From Pteria penguin (lineage: Eukaryota; Mollusca; Bivalvia; Pterioida; Pteriidae), in assembly GCA_035048485.1 (NCBI GenBank), contig CM068582.1, forward strand, positions 35,492,096 to 35,556,095: a stretch of DNA of 64,000 nucleotides, written 5' to 3'. Of the stretch, positions 13,563-24,777 are shown piece by piece. The notes under the pieces were generated by a model. It was not told the DNA's origin, searched no databases, and saw only the letters and a program-made list of their open reading frames with translations. The position numbers and the translations under genes are program-made. Position 1 is the first letter of the stretch, and the number at the start of each line of letters is the position of its first letter.

Positions 13563-13690
13563 TAGTATCTATATATACGGTATTTTTTTAATTTAATTTT
13601 TTGTTGTTTTTTCTTTTTTGTTTGTTGGGGGGGGGGGGTTGTTTCTTTTTTTTTTTTGTTTTTGTTTTTAGTTTGTTTTTGTTTGTATTT
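13563..13690. repeat. T/G low-complexity tract
   Basis: Long T runs interleaved with G, including an uninterrupted G run of about 12. Confidence 0.9.
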
Positions 13691-15212
13691 GGTTTTGTTT
13701 TTGATTTTGGATCCATGAAGCTCAAACAATACAATGCGATCATTATTTGTGTATTATACCTTCTCCATTGTCCGTAAACAATTCATTCTTTTCTTTCATT
13801 TTTTCAGATCGGTTGTATGAATTTAATAAATGAATAAATGAGTGAAGAAATAAATAGATATAAGTTTGTAAGTGATGTACAAGGGTATTAAAGGAAGTCG
13901 TGTTACTTATTACCACAGCATCCGAAAGAAAGAATAGGATTAGGATTGATTTTACATTACAATGAATACAATCATTTCAGTGTAATCGGAGAGGGGTTGT
14001 TTCATTAGAGCGTACCAGCATAACTGTTAAAGGAATGGAATCTTGCATGAGACCCACCAGGGATGTGTGGTGTCCATGGTTCCATACGTTTTTATTCGGT
14101 TGAATCCAAGAGTGGGGAGAAATGGTCTAATATCACTTTAGAATTCCTTGTATACCAAGTGACCACTAAGGTCCTTTGAACATCTTGTTTTACATTTAAC
14201 TATTTTATCATGTTTTTCAAATACTTAAAAGCAATATAGCATTAAATGTGAAGGTACACAACAATGGTCGAGCAAAGGTAATTCGTCTAGTAGAATATGA
14301 AATGGGGAAAAGGTCTAATCACGGACCCTCGTAGATACAGAGGTTTAATTACATATTAGCTTTGCTACTAACCGGCCATGCCCGCCGTGATACCATATAC
14401 TTAGCCAAGGTACTTAAAACCATAATCATATTACATACTAACGAAATAAACGCGCAATCATTAAGTAATCAACTTATTGAAAATAGTATTGTGTCCTTAT
14501 ACGTATGTGAATTCCTATTTACGAAATCTCAATAATGGTTCATTGTTGATGCCTCAATTTTCACCAATAGGTGTTCCTCTCAAAATGTATTCGATTCAAA
14601 CTAGAAATTGCCCGGTTTTTATAAGTGTTTGTCTCATTCCAAAAATAAGACACCTCGGTACCTTGTACGAGATATACTGGTGTTTTAGATTTTATAACAT
14701 TAATAGTTCTTGTCCTTCTTTTTTATTTGTTTTAATTAGCTCCACGGTTTGGTTGAATCATGACTGTTTAATATTCAAGATTAATTGTATCGCCTACGAT
14801 ACATATTTATTACTTTTCTTGTTTTGAAATTGCACGTTAAGCACTTACTTCCGTAACATGGTTCACCACTATTTGGGCGGATGAATCCCATGTCCATGAT
14901 TACCATTTATCACTTGCACCTTCTTTCGCTTAGATCCACGATGTAGGGATGATGGATACATATACACTGCATGCATTGCAAACATCAGAAACATTCTTTC
15001 AAATAAATTGATTAAATATGTGTATATAATAGTGCGTTTAACTCCTTTTGCACTTGTCATGCGAAAGCGTTTTTTAAGAAAAATACCCCCGAAATGCAGG
15101 GATATTAAAATAGTTTTCAAGACTTGATTTATCAAGATGTAGTTTAATGGGAGTTTTCCCCAATGTTTGATTTGAGACTGTATTGCATTATATTGCCGCA
15201 ACCACTGTTTAG
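13691..15212. other. Gene-free stretch
   Basis: An open frame of 116 codons at 14477-14827 has no recognisable domain and the same base composition as its surroundings. Nothing else is seen. Confidence 0.5.
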
Positions 15213-15341
15213 GTAAAAAAAAAAAACCAAAACAACAAACAACAAAAAACAAAAAAAACCAAAAAAAAAAAAAAAAAACAAAAAAAAAAAAAAAAAAAAA
15301 ACCAAAAAAAAAAAAAACAAAAAAAAAAAAAAAAAAAAAAA
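15213..15341. repeat. A-rich tract (about 130 bp)
   Basis: Almost pure A with sporadic C. Both strands give artefactual open frames of Lys/Asn or Phe. It could be an expanded poly-A tail of an old retroposon, but no body is identified next to it. Confidence 0.9.
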
Positions 15342-15652
15342 GACAATACAAAATTCGGTTGAACAGCAGTTGTGGTACCGACTGAGGATTGTCGATTAAA
15401 ATGACAATTGTTACTCCATTGGTGTGGTAGACGGGTTTGATAATCCTCCATATTGAAACCAAGGACCCACAGACTATTAATGTTGATGTGTTCTTACATT
15501 TATGAAAGATATATACTAACATAAAAAAGAAACCGTGTTTATACAGTTAAATTTTATATAAAAGTTAAAATTTAAATAAAAACATAAAAAGTATTCTTCG
15601 ATAGTTCTTTATTCTTTATTCTATTCTATTATATTATTTATATTCATGTATT

Positions 15653-15714
15653 GTATAGCTCCATGGTGACTTCTGCCACATAACTGAGCCGGTAACTCCT
15701 CTTTTTTCTTTTAA
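15653..15714 (+). repeat. 62-bp dispersed repeat, copy 1
   Basis: TAGCTCCATGGTGACTTCTG with flanking bases matches 54418-54479 with only a few differences. At 54 kb it lies inside a PLE-associated module, so this may be an orphan piece of that module. Confidence 0.8.
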
Positions 15715-15904
15715 ATGCATAGTTTAATATACTAAACGCGTGTTTGAGTACTCAGTTTGTTAAATATCGCGTTCTATTCGACTTGATGTCACAGAACGGA
15801 CACGTGGTTAGTAATTGATCAGAATTTCTTGCATTCAATGTATTGAAAAAGGAAAATATTGGTTTTTGATATAAAATTTTGATTAAGAGATACCTCTCAT
15901 AATT

Positions 15905-16860
15905 GAAAATCATTTGCGTGCTATTGGAATGCTGGAAGCTGGAATGTGTCAAAGCAATGTGGCTAGACAATTTGAAGTTCATATTAACAATATAAATGAC
16001 TTATGGAGTCAATATCAGCTAAGTGGCACCGTTCGGACCCCCACGATCAGGAGACCCGTGTGTGGCGTCACGTTGGCAGATACGTATATACGGGTGTCAC
16101 ATTTGCGTAATCGATTCCAATCGGCTTCTTTGACCGCTAGAAAAACCTCTCGGCATCGACGGATAAGTCCTCGTACTGTAAGGAACAGATTCCGACAGGC
16201 CAACATCTGTCCTCGAGGTCCTGCTTTCCATCCTGTTCTGCTCGGGCGTCACCATATTGCAAGGTTAGCGTGGTGTAGGAGGTTTCGTCGTTTTAATAAC
16301 GAAGATTGGGCAGTGTCTCGACGTGTTGAGATTTCATTTCGACAGCAGTGAACCGGTGAACGTTATATTGACACCTGCGTTATTCAGCGCCTTCAATTTT
16401 GCGGAGGGAGCATTATAGTCGTGGGTGGAATTACAACACATGGAAGGAGCCCTTTGGTGACAAGGGAGGGCAGTAGCGTACGCTACCGTGACGAGATTGT
16501 ACGTTAGCACATCATTCCATTTATTCACAACGATCAGCGTAACGTCATTCTGCAGCAGGACAACGCACGACTGTACGCGTTGTTAGTGATTATCTACAGC
16601 AGCAAAACGTGAAATGTGCTACCCTGGCCTGCGATATCACCGTGTTTATCGCCTATAGAACATGTTTGCGATCAAATAGAACAACGTCTACGTCAAGAGA
16701 ACCCACCCCCTCTTTCCCCTTGATACGTTGCACGCTTTGCGTCGTTCTTTATTGCGCATATGGCAGAACATTCCCCAGGCATTTCTACATAACCTGATTC
16801 GCTCAATGCGTCGTAGGTGTGAAGAATGCATCGGTGCAAATGGCAGTCATACACCTGTTA
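15905..16860 (+). pseudogene. Tc1-like DNA transposase, degenerate
   Basis: Tc1/mariner-superfamily cut-and-paste transposase relic. The N-terminal helix-turn-helix region (RAIGMLEAGMCQSNVARQFE) and the second DNA-binding part (ISPRTVRNRFRQANICP) are readable in one frame from about 15905 to 16325. A frameshift follows at the first catalytic Asp region. Readable again are SSEPVNV, GGITTHGRSPLVT, LQQDNAR with the second catalytic Asp, SPIEHV with the third acidic residue, and IWQNIPQAFLHNLIRSMRRR near 16750-16810. There are several frameshifts, in-frame stops and a small deletion after VNV. No ATG opens the homology and no terminal inverted repeats were found. Intact relatives are about 340 residues; this one cannot be active. 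Confidence 0.92.
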
Positions 16861-17254
16861 AACTTGTGAAACCTTTTTGTTTCCCCCTTACTGTCAGTGG
16901 CAGTTCGTATCAACCATAATGGACATACTCCGTGAGTTGTTTTTGAATTTAAAGACAAGGCATCATAATAAATGATGATATACATAATGTTAGATAATAT
17001 TTTGTGTATGAAACTATAAATGAAATGACTAAACTACAGTTTCTATTATAGACATGATACCAGATAGGTGGGATAGTTTTAGTTTATGGATTTATGCAAA
17101 ACATGCTTTCATGTCAAGTTCCGTCCCCGTTATATCAATACCTTATGATAGTCTATAAATACATGTTACCATACAATTGTACACTGCAGGCTGAAAGTTA
17201 CCAATGAAAATGAAAAATTAACCCTCGAATTCGGAAAATTTCTGTATTCAGTAT
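16861..17254. other. Sequence between transposase relic and microsatellite
   Basis: No terminal inverted repeat for the Tc1 relic and no gene is seen. Confidence 0.4.
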
Positions 17255-17781
17255 ATGTATGTAGTGTGTGTGTGTTTATGTATGTATGTTTGTATGTATG
17301 TATGTATGTATGTATGTATGTATGTATGTATGTATGTATGTATGTATGTATGTATGTATGTATGTATGTATGTATGTATGTATGTGTATGTATTTATGTA
17401 TGTATGTATGTATGTATGTATGTATGTATGTATGTATGTAGTGTGTATATGCATGTATGTATGTATGTATGTATGTATGTATGTATGTATGTATGTATGT
17501 ATGTATGTATGTATGTATGTATGTGTGTGTGTATGTATGTATGTATGTGTATGTATGTATGTATGTATGTATGTAGTGTGTGTATGCATGCATGTATATA
17601 GTGTATGTATGTATGTATGTATGTATGTATGTATGTATGTATGTATTTATGTATGTATGTGTGTGTGTATGTATGTATGTATATATGTATGTATGTATGT
17701 ATGTATGTAGTGTGTGTATGCATGTATGTATGTATGTATGTATGTATGTATGTATGTATGTATGTATGTATGTATGTATGT
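17255..17781. repeat. (TATG)n microsatellite, ~525 bp
   Basis: Tetranucleotide array with interruptions. The interruption GTAGTGTG plus TATGCATG recurs at 17438, 17573 and 17707, so the array has a ~135-base higher-order unit. All open frames through it, on either strand, are repeat artefacts. Confidence 0.98.
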
Positions 17782-20215
17782 ACGTTGGTTGTTGGTTGAT
17801 TGGTGTGTACGTCGCTTTCAACAATTTTTCAGTTATATCGCTACATGGAAGCAGGCGGTAACCAACCTCTTCAACAGAGTGGCGCAATGTATTTATGTAT
17901 GAAAATAATCATCAATAAGATTTTTGTTATATAATTATATCAATAAGAAATATTGTTCTAACATTATCAATTATAATTTGTTTGTAGTAATCTTTTATCT
18001 TAGTTGATACCTGGGTGGTTTTTCTTTTTCTTATTTTTTAAATCTTTATTTATTTTTCTATCAAATTGTTGACTTTCATGTGTTCAGAACATTATCATTG
18101 CATACGGTCCTTAAAACAAAACATTCATTGCTTGCCTGAACTATGTTACTTTAAACCACATCAGTCCTCCAAACGTAAATCAAACAGAGTAAATCAACCA
18201 ATGAAAGTCTACATAGAACAAAACAACTCTTAAATAGAAACATAAAATTCTATGCATTTCATTAGTTGTCCGTCAGAATGTAACATATGTAAATTTTGTA
18301 CATTCACGTCAGTTTTAAATTTCAAGGTCCACGCGGGGGATCATACACTATGCCAAACCGAACATTAAAATTCTTGGGGGTGTAAAACGAATGAGATATA
18401 CGTAACCACATTCATTATTAACGTCAGCCATATGACCCTACTCAAGATATTAATTTAAGGATATTTCTATATCGGGTTTAATGAGTACAGTAGACAGAAA
18501 CCGTATGATGATGACCTCTTGTTGTCTAGTGCAAATGTAGGTGACAAGTGTAAATGTAAATATTATAAGTCGTATACTTCATGTTACATTCAACCAATCC
18601 AAGTCTGGTTTGTTTAGTCAAATTGACATGCCACATGCAGTAAGTAAGAATTCTTATCCTAGTTGTTTTACTTTTATGATGAGATATATTTAAAAGTAGT
18701 TGTTTGTAGTTAAGTTAAAAACTCGGGGCAATGATGTACACTTTTCTGCTTGATTTAATTGCACAAAACAGAATCGATGTTCTAATCGGTATTTCCGTAT
18801 GTGATATTTTTCCTTTGTTACAAATTAACGATATACCAGTGCGTTCACGTCTCAAGGCATCAATCGCCTACGAGAATATCAATTTACCAGAACATTTTCT
18901 TAACATAAAGAAATAAAACTCCTAGTAAATGTTTTTTTCCTTGTTTATTCCCGCTTAAGGCACATATATGCATAATTTAAGACATCGGAGACATTACATT
19001 AGTTGAAAATAAAAAAAGAAATATAGAAATGCAGTATTTATACCAGAAATGACATCTAATCACATATTTCATGAAATATGTTCTCGGATGCACTAAGTTT
19101 TCGTATCTTTCTGTGCCATCAGGCTATTGGCAAATTAAAGCTTTATTAGAAATGCACCTGCAACGCTCAGAAAGAGATACAGGAAAGCAGGACAACCTTA
19201 TGTATATTGGAATGCTATCAGAGATACATAAAACTTGGTGGCATAGAGGCGATATTGCAATCTAATCGAGACAAAATCTATTTGAGATGATGTTCGTAAA
19301 ATGCACGAGGAAGATGCCAATAAAGGTCATCTCTATGCCAGTTGATGTTTGTATTTCTTACATAGAACTCTGAGTGCTTCATATTTCGAGCAACGTATTT
19401 GCCGTATTTGACAGAGTGCATTTGGTACACAATCAATTTAAATTACATTAAAACATACATAATAAGTAAAGGGATATCAGGAATATAGTTTATTTGTTTT
19501 GTGAGCACAACTAAAACATTGTATATACACACATGTGTGTGTGAGTGTGTGTGTGTGTTATAATATATGTATGCAATTCAGTATTAGTTGTGTCATGTAA
19601 CAATAATAAGGAAAGCAAATTTTGAGTATATAACATAGTGATTATTATAAGAGATATAATTAAAAATAATATTTAAATGATCGCCAACATTTTCAGAAAC
19701 ATATATATGGTAAATTATCAGGACAAAACATAATACTAACTATCTTTTCCATGGGCAATATATAATTTTGTAAGTCACATATATCTTTATATCTTAATTA
19801 ATACGTTACTGCTATTTAACTGATTTCAAGGAATTTAAAACCGTACATTTAACAATTTTTTTTATAATTAGATAGATATCTTTGATCTGATATCAGCACA
19901 TGTCCTAATAAAATACTTCGTATCAGTACCGAAATACTAACAATTGACTTGGCTGTAGATACCCTCGGGAGTTAGGGTCCAACAGCAGAAGCATATACCT
20001 TTTCACAGAATAACATTGCTTCCGATTTACTATTCAAAATGGATTGGCAAGTGATTTTTAATAGAACTTATTCCCTTTGCAGTGTTGAGCTCGTAAAAAG
20101 TTCCCCGTGGAGGGTTTAACTTGTGTTATTATACCTTTTTCCTGATGTTGTGTGGCGGCTGTGGTACTTTCTATGCAGTGTTTTTTCATATTCATGTATA
20201 TATACAGTGCTGAAT
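17782..20215. other. Gene-free stretch
   Basis: Contains a short (TG)n near 19540. A 61-codon frame at 18731 and a 64-codon frame at 19071 carry no supported domain. Confidence 0.5.
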
Positions 20216-20394
20216 TATATTTGTTTCGTCTGTATTCATGGGCATTCATGGCTGGTGTGGCTAGGCAAACAGGAGACACTCACTCCTCTCAGGCACCTGG
20301 TATCACCTCTGAATTTCAGAGGTCCGTGAATGTCCACTGTGGTACATTGTTGTTAGTGCCATAGTCATCTGACACGAGTTACATTCGTATTTTA
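20216..20394 (+). mobile_element. PLE-type 3' tail motif, diverged copy
   Basis: GGCTAGGCAAACAGGAGACA, then CACTCCTCTCAGGCACCTGG aligns with the 3' UTR motif of the PLE copies (GTTGCTAGCAAGCAGGAGAT, then GGGCACCTGATCTCACTCC). Its right half (20319-20394) is repeated at 26799-26874. No RT sequence is attached. Confidence 0.65.
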
Positions 20395-23011
20395 CATTAA
20401 GATAATATCTGTGTATATATCAACTTAGAATAAGCGCACTATATGCCCATAATTTTTTCATTTTTTCTGTTTAATTTAACACAATAAATAAAACCAGCAA
20501 ATGAAATACATTTGACCTATAAAGTTTCAATAAATTCACAAATTCAAAAAACACAAGTTTGTCTCCTAAACATCCGTGACAATGCCTGCATCAAAGACAA
20601 TCATTCATAGCTGATTAGGTACAGAACATCTTCTGCATATGAAAGTAACCTCGGGATGTAATTTCTCGTTTTGATGTCTGATTGAATATAATTTTAGGAC
20701 AATCATGTCATGTCTACATGACATAGAAGAAAGGAAATGTTACAAGGTAAGTCCAACGACTTAACTGCCTTTGAAAATCACATCGCCTGTCATCTTTGTA
20801 GGAAATAGGAAACTAAGTTATCCTGTGACTGCACTAAAAAGTAAGAGAAAAAACAATAAAAAAAAACCCGTAAAAAGAAAACAAAACAAAAGATATAAAT
20901 AAATAACAATAAAAAAATAATAAAATATATAGATCGTACTGGATATGAGAGTCATTCACGGGTAGGATTCTCAAACAAAAGTGCAAATTATATTTAACAA
21001 ATTGAAGAAAGTTACAGAAAACACCAGTGACATTTGTCCCAGGAGTATTAAGTTTATCTACAGAAGAATTTCGAGAAGTTGCTATCTGTTCTTTAGTATA
21101 GTTTATTTAGATCAATCGATCTATTTGAATATTTTATTTATTTAAAAAAAATGATAATTTTGATAGGGATAATTTCTCACTTTGTAATGAATTAAGATTC
21201 TATCCATCTAGTCGAATCGACCTACATATTCACACATTTTTTCAAGTCCCTTAGTGCTAAATGGAATTGTTTACCTCACGTTTAGTCGGCTCTTACTCGG
21301 TTATTATTCCCCTCTCTTTTTAGATTTTATCATATCTCCGATTCTTAGAAACGTTCGCCATTAAGGCACAACATGTACTGTGAACCACTTTAACAAATTT
21401 ACAATATCCGAGTTTTGTGTATGTGTTGGGGGGTGTTACTTTAATTTGATTTAAAAACAATATTACCATAAATATCTAATAATTACGGACATACTGATCA
21501 CCTCATATATAGAATTTCAAATCTTTACATACAGAAGCGCAAAATTGGTCTATTTGAGCAGATCTCACTGTTTTCCCTGTTCATTTGAAAACGTTTTTGA
21601 AAACTTTGTTCATCGTACTTTTCTACGAACAGACGCAAAATATAGAATTTATTATAGATGAAACGATACTCTGATATCTGTTACTATTGTTTGCATATTT
21701 TGACCATGCACAGTCGATGCAGCTCTGCGATCAACAGTTGTGTGACGTCAACAATAGGTCATTTTTGTCGCTGGATTAGACACAGACTTTCAGGAACGAA
21801 GCATTTGTACTAGAATAAGGAATACTCCGTACAAAACCGAATATGGCCAATAAAGTTAGGTATTCCATCGATTTTTTAATGGTAGCATGGTCGATTATTT
21901 CAAATATTCAATTGACTCAACGTTATATCAATAAAACAAATTATAATATAACTGAATCATATATCAGTATATCCCTACTTACTCTGTAAGATATGGCTAT
22001 ATTTGGTGTTTTTCATATCCGGCTTTGGAAATTCGTTAAAATGCTAAGTATTAAACATTTTTGTTTAAAACTTGCGATTTGTTTTCATTTGGGCAGATAA
22101 ATTCTCCTATTTGCTTCCTAATACTACATCTTAAATTTATTAATTAAATAAAATAAAGAAGGTATCGATAAATTTGTAAGATACATCAAGGAATGGTATA
22201 TTCTTTATGTAAATGTGGGAAAATATACGGTCTTATTTATTATGTATACCATTGACACAGTATGATTAGTAAGATGAGACAAATGAAGATGAGACAAATC
22301 ACATCTTACATATCGCAGCATTAATATTGGCTTTTATGATTTTTAGCTAACATGAACATAAAGGCTCAAGACAAAGAAGTATTTTTCGTTCTCGTTCCAT
22401 TACGAAATCAAACATTTGTGACGGTGTTTATCTATTCACTTTTTTCTTTTCGACTTTTTGTCGTCATATAAGGTTTTTAGTTTTTATTTTGAATAATTGT
22501 ATTGAATACATATTATTGTAAAAAATGGAACACAAAAATAACTTGGTTTTTGTTACTTTTTAAGAATAAAAGGGGGAATATTCTATTTGTATCAAATAAT
22601 AAACTTTGATTGATTTCTCGTCAGAGCTGATGGAAGGATCTTACAGAAACATGACAGGGATGAGGGGCTGAAGATCCAAGTGTTGCTGATGTTTTTTTCT
22701 CTCTTTTTTATTAAATCATATGTTGAAAACTTTCTTACCCTTTTTGTTTTGACATATTTTCACACATTTTGTTGTCATTTTCTTGATTTATTTAATAACG
22801 CAATAAACATCTTTACAAAATATCTATTCAAGTATTATCTGAATATTTCAAGTCAAATGTCAATACCGTTTAAGGCATATTGTATATATCCTTTCATACT
22901 GTAATAAGTTTTTAAATATTTTTCAACAATTAATATCAATATCATTTAGAAACAAAAGTAGAAAAAAAAGAATTTCACAAATTTCCATGTCATTATTGGG
23001 ATAAATGCAGT
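20395..23011. other. Gene-free stretch
   Basis: AT-rich, with an A-rich patch at 20845-20930. No coding or repeat signature beyond that. Confidence 0.5.
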
Positions 23012-23175
23012 GCAGGGAGTGCAGGGATATTTTACGTGCCACGGCTACCGTGACACGGGACCTCAGTTTTTACTGTCTCATCCGAAAGACAGAACACCAG
23101 TGTGCGCAGAGCGGGAATCGAGTCCGGGGACTCTAGGTGACGAGCCGAGCACCTCATCTACTAGGTCACACCGGT
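23012..23175 (-). mobile_element. tRNA-derived SINE relic
   Basis: Read on the minus strand it starts CCGGTGTGACCTAGTAGATG (tRNA A-box-like head), then GAGTCCCCGGACTCGATTCC (B-box-like), then a body with CTTTCGGATGAGACAGTAAA. A head of this kind with a conserved TTCGGATGAGACG-type core is characteristic of tRNA-derived SINEs; the exact family is not assigned. A second relic lies at 55350-55460. Confidence 0.75.
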
Positions 23176-24309
23176 TTTTGATTTTTTAAATCAGAATCTA
23201 TGTATTATAAGAGTTATTTTAATTTTTTGTCATAATTTTTATGATCCCCCACCGCGCTTTTATTTGGGCCGGAATGTTTCGTGGTGCAGATAAACAGGTT
23301 GTAGAGCATTCATTCGCCGGTATAATCATAAAACTCTATGAATTTAAACGGCGATATGAAAACTTTAAATTTTGCTTATTTAATTTTCTAGATGTTTATG
23401 GTTTTTATGATCTTTTGTTTGATAATGACCTGTGATGATATGCTTAAAATTGATAATTAAAATTTTAAAGTTACTGTCAGTAGTAAAACATGATAAGCTA
23501 AAAAGTATCATTGTGTGGGGCTCGTGGGACAATACAAACAAAACCTTTGAAACTCATTAATATTCATGTCATCACACACCGCCTCCACAACCAATCAAAT
23601 CCATCCTACTTACGAAAGGAAGTGTTTGAATTCCTGTTTTGACAGATATGAAGACATCACGTTTCTCCATAACCAAAGCTTGCAAAGCATGTATCTGAAA
23701 ATCGTGATTCTTTTAATTTAGCTTGGTATAATTTATCGAACGCCGCCATATTACGACCCAGGTAACATACCCCGTATTGCCGATAATAGGTGTCGTTTCA
23801 TTGGACCATCACGATGTTTGTATATTCCTACGGGGTTTGTGAGGTACGATATATCCCGTGGGTTTCACACGATGAAAAATATATCTTAATCCAAATCAGT
23901 CATTGATTTGTAAATAAGTAAACGGTACCCAGGATAACAATATAGGCCCATTTGAGCTTATTGCTTGTGAGATATCGTGTTATAAGGTTTTTTGTTTGTT
24001 TGTGACACGTTTTTTTACCTAATTACAAATGTACAAACTACGAAGCGCTGGTTATATACAGAAGTAGCTATCCTACCGTAAACCGCGGTGAGTATTATAT
24101 AAGAAAAACAGGTTGGATTTGTAACGGTGCATGAAATCATCATCATAATGTCATAGTCTTTTCTACCCTTTCATCTCTGTGTTTTAGAATTTAAATTTAA
24201 GATAATCACATAATATATGGGAATGTTTGATTCTATTTTTCCATCTCAATTACTTGTCAAAATCCATCACAGCAAAATTAAGAATGCCTACACACAGGTA
24301 TAAAACATT
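23176..24309. other. Gene-free stretch
   Basis: No feature recognised. Confidence 0.45.
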
Positions 24310-24390
24310 CGATTACATTGTAATAACCGTCGGATCTAGGACGGTCGATTGATGTGATTAACCGGTTTATGGACCCTACCTTCCCACTTT
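24310..24390 (-). repeat. PLE-associated module, fragment
   Basis: GACGGTCGATTGATGTGATT then AACCGGTTTATGGACCCTAC and CTTCCCAC matches the same stretch of the full minus-strand modules at 31.6 and 62.15 kb. Confidence 0.65.
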
Positions 24391-24725
24391 CCGTGACTTC
24401 AGTATAATCAAAAACATTTTGATAAATAACTCTATAACCATCATACGGACTGATATATTCATTTAAGTTCACGCTTCCGCTTCGTTAAAGTGAATTCAGT
24501 CCAATATTTGGGTTTACATTGGACAGCGCATTTGCGTGTGGATGATTAATTCACGATATAATTGTGATGTCGTAATGGTCTAACCTGATTCGAGGCAGAC
24601 GATATAAGCATGGAAATAGGTTTTTTTGTAAATCATTGTTAAAAATGAAACTAGTTATATCTTTTACATTTAAACACGTCTTTAAGATGCTCTTGTTGTA
24701 CAAATTCAGGTCTTGCCACCTTCTT

Positions 24726-24777
24726 TTAAACAGTCTGAATAACTGTGCTAACTCAGTCGGTTATTCAGACTGTTTAA
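24726..24777. repeat. Perfect 18-bp inverted repeat
   Basis: TTAAACAGTCTGAATAAC at 24726-24743 pairs perfectly with 24760-24777 across a 16-base loop. No T-run follows that would suggest a terminator, and none is expected in this genome. Confidence 0.95.

Noticed and set aside
14477..14827. 116-codon open frame
   Set aside because: No domain, no homology I recognise, and composition like the surrounding AT-rich DNA.
14869..15522. 217-codon minus-strand open frame
   Set aside because: Its core is poly-Phe from the A-rich tract; the rest has no domain.
17248..17887. Several overlapping open frames on both strands
   Set aside because: All are translations of the TATG microsatellite.
19071..19265. 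SGYWQI in a 64-codon frame, as in Ty3-type reverse transcriptases
   Set aside because: The catalytic Asp before it and the following RT sequence are absent; chance match.
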